Source: Agromyces sp. (GTDB lineage: Bacteria; Actinomycetota; Actinomycetes; Actinomycetales; Microbacteriaceae). Taken from it: a DNA stretch of 30,049 bases. The notes beneath the pieces were generated by a model, which saw only the letters and a list, made by a program, of their open reading frames with translations, had not been told where the DNA came from and searched no databases. Positions 23,139-30,049 of this stretch are shown in pieces. Within the stretch, counting starts at the first letter, position 1; every line of letters begins with the position of its first letter. Location of the stretch: positions 1 through 30,049 of the forward strand of contig JAPSJU010000002.1 of assembly GCA_031178025.1 (NCBI GenBank). The letters run 5' to 3'. The translations under genes and the position numbers were made by a program.

Positions 23139-24841
23139 CCGGCCGCCCGGGCGATCGGGGCGACGGCGAGGGGCGTGAGTCGCGCCGACCGGAGCTCGGT
23201 CGCACCGCCGATCGATTCCACCGAGAGGCCGTTCCCGCCGGGTGCCCCGAAGACGACGCTCGAGATCGCCTGCTCGCCGCCGTTCACGAAGACCTCGACC
23301 GAGGAGACATCGACGATCAGGTCGAGGGTGACGACGCCCTCCCGGAGTGGAGCCGGCGCCGTCCGCACCTCGCGGTAGACCTCCGGCATCGAGCCGGCGA
23401 TCGCATCCGCGTCGCGGGCGACGAAGGCGACGCCCTCGGCGAAGTCGACGCCGACGGTGGCGAACGCGTCATCGCCCTCCCTGATGCGGAAGCGCACCTC
23501 GGCGGCGGGGTCGCCGGGCACGGGGGCGACGTCGACCTGCAGGCGGTACGCATCGGATGCCGGCTGCGGCAACGCCGTGCGCGCGGCATCCGTGACGCGC
23601 AGGTCGCCGATCGCCTCGGTGCGGCCCTCGAGCCGTTCGAGGGCGTCGACGGGCGAGGACCGGATGGTGGGCCGGCCGTCGATCGTGTCGAGCGTGAGCT
23701 CGCGCACGACGGAGTCGATGCCACCGTGCCAGTCCGCCGTCGGCAGCTCGCCCGCGTACGCCCAGTTGTTGAGCCAGCCGATCGCGTAGCGCGAGGCGAG
23801 CCGTGCCTCCTCGGGGAGCGTCGGGTCGTCCCAGGTGACCGTGGCGTAGAAGTCGGAGCCCCGGTCGAGCCAGGCCGGGTCGGGCTCCGCGGCGGTGAAC
23901 GCGCGGCCGTCCCATTCGCCGGTCCAGTACACGGTGCCCGTGGTCATGCCCTGGGCGGCGCCGTTCGCGCCCGCCGCGAGCACCCAGGTGGTGTTCGCCG
24001 GATCACCGTCGATCGACATCTGGAACAGGTCGGGGCACTCGAGGATGCCGAGGTCGTCGGGCTCGAATGCCGAGCGGTAGGTCCACGACGTCAGGTCGGG
24101 CGAGGTGTAGAAGCCGAGCCGGTGTCCTTCAGCGAGCACCATGAGCCACTCGCCGCGGGCGTCGTCCCAGACGACCTTGGGGTCGCGCCAGTGCGCCTCG
24201 CCCGGATTGTCCATCACGGGATTGCCGGCGTACGCCTCGAAGCGGTAGCCGCCGTCGGTCGACACGAACAGCGATTGCCGCTGCACCCCGTCGTGCTGCT
24301 GGGTCACGATCGCGATCACGGCGCCCGGCCCGAACCCGGCGGTGTTCTCGGTGTCGACGACGGCGCTGCCGGTCTCGATGTCACCGAGCCCGTTCTCGTA
24401 CTTGTCGATCGCGACGCCCTCGTCGCGCCAGTGCACGAGGTCGGTCGAGGTCACGTGGTACCACTCGGTGCCGTTCCCCTCGGGGTAGTCGGCGTTGTAG
24501 AGGTAGTAGTAGTGCCAGCGGCCGTCGAGCCAGAACGGCCGCTGGGGGTCGTTCATCCAGTGCTCGTGCGGAGAGAGGTGCACTGCCGGGCGGTACGGCG
24601 ACCACTCGGCGGGTCGGGTGAAGCCGGACGCGGATCGCGGATCCGGCTCGCCCGTGGCGGTCGAGGACGGCGCGTCGGAGGGACCGCCGTCACGGATGCC
24701 CCCGGTCACGAGGGCTCCCGAGACGAGGGCGAGCGCCGATGCGAGGGCGGCGATCAGCCACATGCTCCGGCGGCGGCTCCATGGGGCGCGCCGGGGCGGG
24801 ACGGGGTCGGATGTCGCGCCCCGTCGGGGTGTTCCGTTCAT
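23135..24841 (-). CDS. GH32 fructan hydrolase (levanase/exo-inulinase type), exported
   Basis: This encodes 568 residues. A basic stretch and one hydrophobic helix (about 28-47, MWLIAALASALALVSGALVT) form a signal peptide or signal anchor. The five-blade propeller carries all GH32 catalytic residues: Asp98 in WMNDPQ (nucleophile), Asp220 in WRDPK (transition-state stabiliser) and Glu269 in LECPD (acid/base). About residues 420-568 form the C-terminal beta-sandwich, with VEVFVNGGEQAISSVVF typical of the family. It should release fructose from levan, inulin or sucrose outside the cell. The ATG at 24841 follows GGAGG closely. The last four bases (CTAG) are shared with the LacI stop codon. A promoter with an embedded palindrome lies at 24978-25007. 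Invertase activity alone cannot be excluded. Confidence 0.93.
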   Translation of the reverse strand: MNGTPRRGATSDPVPPRRAPWSRRRSMWLIAALASALALVSGALVTGGIRDGGPSDAPSSTATGEPDPRSASGFTRPAEWSPYRPAVHLSPHEHWMNDPQRPFWLDGRWHYYYLYNADYPEGNGTEWYHVTSTDLVHWRDEGVAIDKYENGLGDIETGSAVVDTENTAGFGPGAVIAIVTQQHDGVQRQSLFVSTDGGYRFEAYAGNPVMDNPGEAHWRDPKVVWDDARGEWLMVLAEGHRLGFYTSPDLTSWTYRSAFEPDDLGILECPDLFQMSIDGDPANTTWVLAAGANGAAQGMTTGTVYWTGEWDGRAFTAAEPDPAWLDRGSDFYATVTWDDPTLPEEARLASRYAIGWLNNWAYAGELPTADWHGGIDSVVRELTLDTIDGRPTIRSSPVDALERLEGRTEAIGDLRVTDAARTALPQPASDAYRLQVDVAPVPGDPAAEVRFRIREGDDAFATVGVDFAEGVAFVARDADAIAGSMPEVYREVRTAPAPLREGVVTLDLIVDVSSVEVFVNGGEQAISSVVFGAPGGNGLSVESIGGATELRSARLTPLAVAPIARAAG

Positions 24842-24977
24842 GATCCTCCGTCGTGGTCTCGGTGCACCGCCCCTCCCGTCCGACCGCCGGCGAGGGCGCT
24901 CGGTCAGGACCGGCGGTGCGCCATCGCAGATGTCGTGGTGGGGAGAAGCGCATGCGCCACTCGAGGAATCGTCGGCC

Positions 24978-25007
24978 ACGCTAGCCAGACCCAAATCGAT
25001 TTGCAAA
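24978..25007 (-). promoter_or_regulatory. GH32 promoter with a LacI-type operator between -35 and -10
   Basis: On the minus strand, TTTGCA (25007-25002) and TAGCGT (24983-24978) are 18 bases apart and fit a -35/-10 pair. Inside lies CAAATCGATTTG (24992-25003), a perfect 12-bp palindrome with the central CG of LacI-family operators. A bound repressor would block the promoter. The leader to the ATG at 24841 would be about 130 bases. Confidence 0.6.
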
Positions 25008-25113
25008 CTTCCTAGTCGTGCCGAGGCGCCGTGGAAGCGCGACCATCCGCAGCAGCGCGCTGATCTGGGAATTCTCAACGGATTTCCGGGGTGCTGCGAC
25101 TCGGCGATCGAGC

Positions 25114-25143
25114 TTGACATCGTTGTCAGGTCGGACATAGGTT
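25114..25143 (+). promoter_or_regulatory. Levansucrase promoter overlapping a LacI-type operator
   Basis: TTGACA (25114-25119) is a perfect -35 and TAGGTT (25138-25143) fits the TANNNT -10, with an 18-base spacer. TGACATCGTTGTCA (25115-25128) overlaps the -35. It is a 14-bp palindrome with one mismatched pair and a central CG, close to the TGACAACGTTGTCA type used by actinobacterial LacI regulators. The leader to the GTG at 25220 is about 70 bases. The rest of the 378-bp space between the two fructan genes shows nothing else clear. Confidence 0.68.
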
Positions 25144-25219
25144 CCTGTGTCGGGGAGAAGCGCAACGCCACGTTCGCGAGGGATCGGCCGTACAGACCGA
25201 TTCGAAGGAAGCGAAGAAC

Positions 25220-26815
25220 GTGAACATCACCACATCAGCGCGCCGCACCAGGCGCCTGCTCACCGGCGGCATCGCCACGGTGGGAGTGCTCGGCGCGACG
25301 CTGCTCGCCGGTGCACCGGCGAATGCCGAGACGGGCCCCGAGCTCCAGCCCGGTCCGGAGCCGACCGTCCACACCCAGGAGGCCTACGCGCCGGAGGACG
25401 ACTTCACCGCGAAGTGGACCCGTGCCGATGCGCGGCAGCTCAAGCGGCTCTCCGACCCCGACGCGGGATCCCGCGAGAACTCGATGCCGGCGGCACTCAC
25501 CATGCCGACGGTCCCGCAGGACTTCCCCGACATGTCCAACGGCGAGGTGTGGGTCTGGGACTCCTGGCCCCTGACCGACGAGGACGGCAACCAGTACAGC
25601 GTCAACGGCCAGGAGGTCATCTTCTCGCTCGTCGCCGACCGCAGCCTCGGGTTCGACGACCGCCACGTCTATGCGAAGATCGGCTACTTCTTCCGGCCGG
25701 CGGACGTGCCGGCCGAGGAGCGGCCCGAGAACGGCGGATGGACCTACGGCGGCCTCGTCTTCGATGAGGGCGTCACCGGCCAGATCTTCGAGGACCAGTC
25801 GTTCAGCCACCAGACCCAGTGGTCCGGCTCCGCGCGCATCTTCAAGGGCGGCGAGATCAAGCTGTTCTTCACGGATGTCGCCTTCTACCGTGACGCCGCC
25901 GGGAACAACATCAAGCCCTACGACCCGCGCATCGCGCTGAGCGTCGGGCACGTCCACGCCAACAAGAACGGCGTGAAGTTCACCGGCTTCGACACGGTCA
26001 TCGACCTGCTCCAGGCCGACGGCACCTACTACCAGACCGGCGAGCAGAACGAGTTCTTCAACTTCCGCGACCCGTTCACCTTCGAGGACCCGGCGAACCC
26101 CGGTGAGACCTACATGGTCTTCGAGGGCAACTCGGCCATGCCGCGCGAGTCGGCCTCCTGCGACGCCGAGGACCTCGGCTACCGCGAGGGCGACCCGTAC
26201 GCCGAGACGGTCGAGGAGGTCAACGCCTCGGGCGCGACCTACCAGATCGGCAACGTCGGCCTCGCGAAGGCCACGAACGACGAGCTCACCGAATGGGAGT
26301 TCCTGCCGCCGATCCTCTCGGCGAACTGCGTGACCGACCAGACCGAGCGCCCCCAGTTCGTGTTCAAGGACGGCAAGGCCTATCTCTTCACGATCACCCA
26401 CCGTGGCACGTACGCGGCGGGCATCGACGGCCCGGAGGGCGTGTACGGCTTCGTCGGCAACGGCATCCGCAGCGACTTCCAGCCCCTGAACAGCGGTTCG
26501 GGGCTCGCACTCGGCAACCCGACGAACCTGAACTTCGCCGGCGGCCAGCCGTTCGCCCCCGACTACAACCAGCACCCGGGCCACTTCCAGGCGTACTCGC
26601 ACTACGTCATGCCGGGCGGCCTCGTGCAGTCGTTCATCGACACCATCGGCACCCACGACGACTTCGTGCGCGGCGGCACCCTCGCGCCGACCGTCAAGAT
26701 GGACATCGAGGGCGACTCGACGAGCGTCGACTACTCCTACGGGAACGACGGCCTCGGCGGCTACGCCGACATCCCCGCGAACCTCGACGTGAACTCGGGC
26801 GGAAAGCGGCAGTAG
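25220..26815 (+). CDS. GH68 levansucrase, secreted
   Basis: This encodes 531 residues. The signal peptide (basic lead, hydrophobic core) ends at ANA, so cleavage after residue 36 is expected. The GH68 propeller carries the three catalytic residues: Asp114 in VWDSWPL (nucleophile), Asp284 in FRDPF (stabiliser) and Glu376 in DQTERPQF (acid/base). Cys314 and Cys370 match the disulfide of Gluconacetobacter LsdA in spacing (56 residues apart, 30 after the stabiliser Asp and 6 before the acid/base). It should split sucrose and build levan or fructo-oligosaccharides outside the cell; inulosucrase activity is less likely. The GTG start follows AAGGAAG by about nine bases. A promoter with a LacI-type operator lies upstream, and a 15-bp hairpin follows the stop by 13 bases. 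Confidence 0.95.
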   Translation: MNITTSARRTRRLLTGGIATVGVLGATLLAGAPANAETGPELQPGPEPTVHTQEAYAPEDDFTAKWTRADARQLKRLSDPDAGSRENSMPAALTMPTVPQDFPDMSNGEVWVWDSWPLTDEDGNQYSVNGQEVIFSLVADRSLGFDDRHVYAKIGYFFRPADVPAEERPENGGWTYGGLVFDEGVTGQIFEDQSFSHQTQWSGSARIFKGGEIKLFFTDVAFYRDAAGNNIKPYDPRIALSVGHVHANKNGVKFTGFDTVIDLLQADGTYYQTGEQNEFFNFRDPFTFEDPANPGETYMVFEGNSAMPRESASCDAEDLGYREGDPYAETVEEVNASGATYQIGNVGLAKATNDELTEWEFLPPILSANCVTDQTERPQFVFKDGKAYLFTITHRGTYAAGIDGPEGVYGFVGNGIRSDFQPLNSGSGLALGNPTNLNFAGGQPFAPDYNQHPGHFQAYSHYVMPGGLVQSFIDTIGTHDDFVRGGTLAPTVKMDIEGDSTSVDYSYGNDGLGGYADIPANLDVNSGGKRQ

Positions 26816-26828
26816 CCCGCATGACGGA

Positions 26829-26861
26829 CGGATGCCGCGGGGCGATGCCCCGCGGCATCCG
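26829..26861. terminator. Strong bidirectional hairpin terminator
   Basis: A perfect 15-bp stem (26829-26843 with 26847-26861) closes on a three-base GAT loop. It lies 13 bases after the levansucrase stop and 21 bases before the end of the convergent STAND gene, so it can stop both. The stem carries GGATGCC and GGCATCC, the words that recur through the window. Confidence 0.85.
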
Positions 26862-26882
26862 CTCGTTCCCGCGCCTGCACCG

Positions 26883-29486
26883 CTAGGCCATGATCGCGGC
26901 CGCGAGCTCGCGTCCGAGGGCCGTCTGCATCACGGCTCGCCGGGGCGTCCGGCGGCCGCGACTCCGTGCCGCCTCGAACGCCGACGCCCCGTCCGACGCG
27001 AGCACGGCCTCGACGAACGGCTCGATGGTGACGTAGGAGCGCTGGTCGGCGAGGCCCGTGCGGGCTCGGAGCGCATCGGCGGCGCCCAGCAGCAGCCCGG
27101 CGCGCTCCACGTCCCCCGCCGTCGCGGCGACCGCGCTGAGCCCCTCGAGGGCGAACGCGATGCCGTTGTCGTTGCGCAGCCGCACCGCGAGTTCGAGATT
27201 GCGCATGAACGCGTCGTCCCCGGGGCGCCCGAGTGCGAGCCGCGCCCATCCCACCTGCGTGAGGGCGATGCTCTCCACGAACATGTCCTCGGCGCGCACG
27301 GCGTCGTCGAGGGCCTGCTCGAACAGCGCCATCGCCCCCGCGAGGTCGCCTCGCTGCAACCGGATGCGCCCCAGCGCCCCGCGGTAGAGCGCCTCGAAGC
27401 TCGCATCGCCGTGCGCGATCTCGAGGTCGAGCGCCGCGCGCTGTCTCGCCTCGGCGATCAGGAGGTCCGGCGGCTCGACGGACATGTAGGCGAGCGAGGT
27501 CACGGTGAGGGCGAGAGCCTCGCTGGACACGTCGCCGGTCGAGTGGAAGAGCGCCACCGCCTCCTCGAGCGGCTCGATCCTGATCTCGGCATCGGTCTGC
27601 CAGAGCGAGACCCAGGACGGGAACGCGAGGGCGATGGCCCGAGTTCGTGTCGAGAGCGGGCGTCCGGCGTCGAGCACCGCTTCGGTCCAGGCTTTCGCCT
27701 CGGGCATGAAGCTCCGGATCCACCAGTAGAAGAGCAGGCGCCACACCGAGTCGGCGACGAGGTCCACCTCTCCGATGGCGATCAGGTGACGGTAGGCCGC
27801 CTGCAGGTTGTCCCGTTCCGCCTCGAGTCGCGCGAGCGCCGACAACTGGGTCGCCCCGCGCAGCAGCGGCTCGGTCTCGACGGCGAGGCGCACGTAGAAG
27901 TCGGCGTGAGCGCGGCGCACCGCGGCAGCATCCGCCTCCGGTTCGAACCTCGCCGTCGCGATCTCGCGCACCGGTGCGAGCATCGAGAACAGCGCGACCC
28001 CACGGTCGGCGTGCTGGCGGAGGAGGCTGCCGTCGACGAGCTCGAGGAGTGCCCCGAGCACGTCTGCGTCACCCGGCGCACCCTCGTTGATCGCCTCCAC
28101 CGCGTCGAGGCTGAAGTCCCCCGCGAACACCCCCAGCCGTGCGAACAGCGCCCGCGCGTCCGGGCCGAGCAGGTCGATGCTCCACTCCACCGTGCGCTGG
28201 ATGGTGCGCTGCCGCTCGGGCAGGTCGCGGGCCGCGGTCGCGAGCAGCGGAAGCATCCGGTCCAGCCGGGCGAGCATGGCCGACGGCGTGAGCGCCCGGA
28301 TGCGTGCCGCCGCCAGCTCGATCGCGAGCGGCACGCCCTCGAGCGCCCGGCAGATGCGGGCGACTTCGGCGGCGTTGTCGACGGTGACGTCGAAGCGGGG
28401 GTCGGCCGCGCGCGCCCGGTCGCGGAACAGCTGCACGGCGGGCGACTCGACGATCTCCTCGAAGGACGCCAGTGACGGCTCCGGTGGCAGGACGAGCGGC
28501 TCGACGTCGAACACGTGCTCGCCGCGCACCCGCAGCCGCGCCCGGCTCGTCACGAGGAACGTCGCATCCGGCAGGTCGTCGAGCAGGGACGTCACGTCGG
28601 TGGCCGCGGGCAGCACCTGCTCGAAGTTGTCGAGCACGATGAGGTCACGTCGGCCGGCCCGGGCGATGCCGAGCTGCTCGCTGACCGGCCGATCGCCGGA
28701 ATCCCGGACACCGAGCTCCCTGGCGATGGCGGGCAGCACGTCGGCCGGATCCCTCACATGCTCGAGGGGGACGAACGTGACCCGGTCGAACTGATCGCCG
28801 ACCGCGTGGGCGATCTCGATCGCGAGTCGGCTCTTGCCGATGCCGCCGGGACCTGCCAGCGTGACGAGACGGTTCCCGTCCTGGCCGACCCAGCCGAGGA
28901 GCGTCGCGAGCTCGGCGTCGCGACCGAGCGAGGCCGTGTACGGCATCGGCAGGCGCGCAGCGGGCGGCGCCGCGGAGCCGGATCGGGCCGCCCCCGGTCG
29001 TGATGCGTCGAAGCGTTCGGCGAGGAGCGTCGCGAGGTCGGCCTCGAGCAGCTCGCCAAGCTCGTCCGCCGTCGAGAAGGGCGTGTACGAGGCGGCGCCC
29101 TCGTCGCGGACGCGCCCGAGGAGCCGGCCCAGCCGCTCCTCCGGATCGGCCGGCCGCTTCACGTAGATGAGCTTCGGCATGCCGGGCGGCGCGAGCCGGT
29201 ACTCGTCCTCCAGGCCGGAGACCTGCTCGCCCGGTGCGATCCAGCCGTACTGCTGCCAGTAGATGCCGACGAAGACGTCGCTCTGCTCGAGGTACGCGCG
29301 ATACAGCTCGCGTGGCGGGTGCGGCCGGGCGCCGAGCTCGAACATGACGGGCGCGAGCCGCAACCGTTCGATCGCGGTCCGAGCAGCCCGGCGCTCGGGC
29401 TCCAGCTCCTTGAGCGTCGAGCTGACGAACACCCGCAGCCGCTGGTCGGGCGTCCGGATCGAACCCTCCCGTACCATCCGGGTCAC
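26883..29486 (-). CDS. STAND ATPase: DUF4062, NB-ARC and TPR domains
   Basis: This encodes 867 residues. Residues 17-100 are DUF4062: RLRVFVSSTLKELEPERRAA, then VMFELGARPHPPRELYRAYLEQSDVFVGIYWQQYGWI, a Rossmann-like domain also found at the N-terminus of NPHP3/NWD1-type proteins. Residues about 185-440 are an NB-ARC ATPase with sensor LGRDAELATLL, Walker A GPGGIGKS (212-219), Walker B LIVLDNFEQ (282-290), TSRARLRV and the GVPLAIELAAARI motif. Residues about 560-867 are helical TPR-like repeats. STAND proteins oligomerise when the repeat region senses a signal; the family includes immune sensors and regulators. No DNA-binding domain is present, so DUF4062 is the likely output or partner-binding module. 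The GTG start overlaps the upstream paralogue's stop (GTGA); an ATG three codons later is an alternative. Confidence 0.9.
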   Translation of the reverse strand: MTRMVREGSIRTPDQRLRVFVSSTLKELEPERRAARTAIERLRLAPVMFELGARPHPPRELYRAYLEQSDVFVGIYWQQYGWIAPGEQVSGLEDEYRLAPPGMPKLIYVKRPADPEERLGRLLGRVRDEGAASYTPFSTADELGELLEADLATLLAERFDASRPGAARSGSAAPPAARLPMPYTASLGRDAELATLLGWVGQDGNRLVTLAGPGGIGKSRLAIEIAHAVGDQFDRVTFVPLEHVRDPADVLPAIARELGVRDSGDRPVSEQLGIARAGRRDLIVLDNFEQVLPAATDVTSLLDDLPDATFLVTSRARLRVRGEHVFDVEPLVLPPEPSLASFEEIVESPAVQLFRDRARAADPRFDVTVDNAAEVARICRALEGVPLAIELAAARIRALTPSAMLARLDRMLPLLATAARDLPERQRTIQRTVEWSIDLLGPDARALFARLGVFAGDFSLDAVEAINEGAPGDADVLGALLELVDGSLLRQHADRGVALFSMLAPVREIATARFEPEADAAAVRRAHADFYVRLAVETEPLLRGATQLSALARLEAERDNLQAAYRHLIAIGEVDLVADSVWRLLFYWWIRSFMPEAKAWTEAVLDAGRPLSTRTRAIALAFPSWVSLWQTDAEIRIEPLEEAVALFHSTGDVSSEALALTVTSLAYMSVEPPDLLIAEARQRAALDLEIAHGDASFEALYRGALGRIRLQRGDLAGAMALFEQALDDAVRAEDMFVESIALTQVGWARLALGRPGDDAFMRNLELAVRLRNDNGIAFALEGLSAVAATAGDVERAGLLLGAADALRARTGLADQRSYVTIEPFVEAVLASDGASAFEAARSRGRRTPRRAVMQTALGRELAAAIMA

Positions 29487-30049
29487 CGCGAGACCGATTC
29501 CGTCGGCTCGAGTGCCAGGTCGAGCGCCGCGCGCCGGGGCATCCGTCGCCCCCGCTCCCGCGCCGCCTGGAACTCCGCCGCGCGGTCCGATGCGAGGATG
29601 CGGTCGACGATCGGCCGGTAGGTGAGCTTCGATCGCTGGTCGACCAGGCCGGTGCGCAGCCTGGCGGTCTCGCTCGCGCCGAGGAGCACGCCGGCGCGGT
29701 CGATGTCGCCGGCCACGGCTGCGCAGCTCGCGAGCCCTTCGAGCGCGTACCCGATCCCGTTCTCGTTGCCGAGTTCCAGGGACAGCTCGAGGTGCCGGGC
29801 GAAGCGCTCCGGACGCGGCTCACCGCGAGCGAGCCACGCCCATCCCGAGTTCGAGAGCGTGACGCTCTCGACGAAGCGGTCGCCCGCCCGGCGCGCGTCC
29901 TCGAGGATCTCCTCGAAGACGTCGATGGCGCCGTCAGGGTCGCCCTTCGTGAGCAGGAGGGTGCCGAGCGCGTTCCGGAGCATCGCCTCGAACGTCGGAT
30001 GCTCCCGTCGGCTGACGAGCTCGAGTGCCCGACGTTGCACCCGCTCGGC
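29483..30049 (-). CDS. C-terminal TPR part of a second STAND ATPase (runs off right edge)
   Basis: The visible 188 residues are helical repeats ending in ALEGLASCAAVAGDIDRAGVLLGAS, RLRTGLVDQRSKLTY, FQAARERGRRMPRRAALDLAL. They align closely with the C-terminus of the downstream gene (ALEGLSAVAATAGDVERAGLLLGAA, RARTGLADQRSYVTI, FEAARSRGRRTPRRAVMQTAL). The two are therefore tandem paralogues, and this one probably also has DUF4062 and NB-ARC parts outside the window; that is inference. Its TGA overlaps the GTG of the next gene by four bases, so the two are co-transcribed and translationally coupled, this one being first. The frame is open through the last base of the window. Confidence 0.85.
   Translation of the reverse strand, partial: AERVQRRALELVSRREHPTFEAMLRNALGTLLLTKGDPDGAIDVFEEILEDARRAGDRFVESVTLSNSGWAWLARGEPRPERFARHLELSLELGNENGIGYALEGLASCAAVAGDIDRAGVLLGASETARLRTGLVDQRSKLTYRPIVDRILASDRAAEFQAARERGRRMPRRAALDLALEPTESVSR

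Noticed and set aside
26832..28475. A 547-codon plus-strand frame after the levansucrase.
   Set aside because: It begins within the strong terminator and lies opposite the STAND ATPase; it shows no domain.
1..30049. Mobile elements, CRISPR arrays, tRNA or rRNA genes.
   Set aside because: No transposase or integrase motif, no regularly spaced repeat array, no tRNA-like cloverleaf and no rRNA sequence was recognised by reading; a tool search was not possible.

Overview
The window is high-GC actinobacterial DNA, roughly 70% GC by eye. Codons end almost always in G or C, GTG starts are common, and -10 elements are of the TANNNT type. The many GGATGC/GCATCC words and the gene set suggest Microbacteriaceae, for example an Agromyces-like soil actinobacterium; that placement is inference. 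I see no rRNA, tRNA, CRISPR array, insertion sequence or phage gene. The region reads as ordinary chromosome carrying several accessory modules.

Layout, left to right. (1) 1-3856: the N-terminus of a MarR-type regulator runs off the left edge, followed by a GIY-YIG-type protein with cysteine clusters. A two-helix membrane protein overlaps a CYP152-type P450 peroxygenase. A conserved hypothetical and a DUF1349 protein follow. (2) 3889-7487 (minus): a BBE-like FAD oxidoreductase and an oligopeptidase B-type S9 peptidase with a recognisable leaderless promoter. (3) 7559-13999: an iron-controlled block. On the plus strand, a DtxR/IdeR-type iron box precedes an 882-residue fusion of AMP-forming ligase, carrier protein and membrane acyltransferase. 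Facing it is an Fbp-type ferric ABC operon (binding lipoprotein, double permease, ATPase) with its own iron box. The two convergent units overlap by 35 bp.

(4) 14042-17062: a LysM lipoprotein, then a MocR/PdxR regulator divergent from a PNPOx-fold flavoprotein. Repeated CTGGWCTG words lie between the two divergent genes. A tiny membrane protein with a perfect ribosome binding site and a hairpin terminator end this section. (5) 17275-21872: a small basic ORF, a 998-residue ATPase-LuxR regulator, and a secreted class C beta-lactamase-fold serine hydrolase. (6) 22053-26861: a fructan module made of a LacI regulator, a GH32 fructan hydrolase and a divergent GH68 levansucrase. Each promoter in the 378-bp space between the two enzymes carries a LacI-type palindrome with a central CG. 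A 15-bp hairpin ends the levansucrase unit. (7) 26883-30049 (minus): two tandem STAND ATPases. One is complete, DUF4062-NB-ARC-TPR; the other is the C-terminus of a close paralogue that leaves the window.

How the parts work together. Iron starvation should release both the fusion enzyme and the Fbp importer. The fusion resembles a one-chain counterpart of the DltA-DltC-DltB logic (activate an acid, load a carrier, transfer it through a membrane acyltransferase). It is the strongest candidate here for an undescribed system. The fructan module couples levan synthesis from sucrose with levan hydrolysis under LacI-type control.
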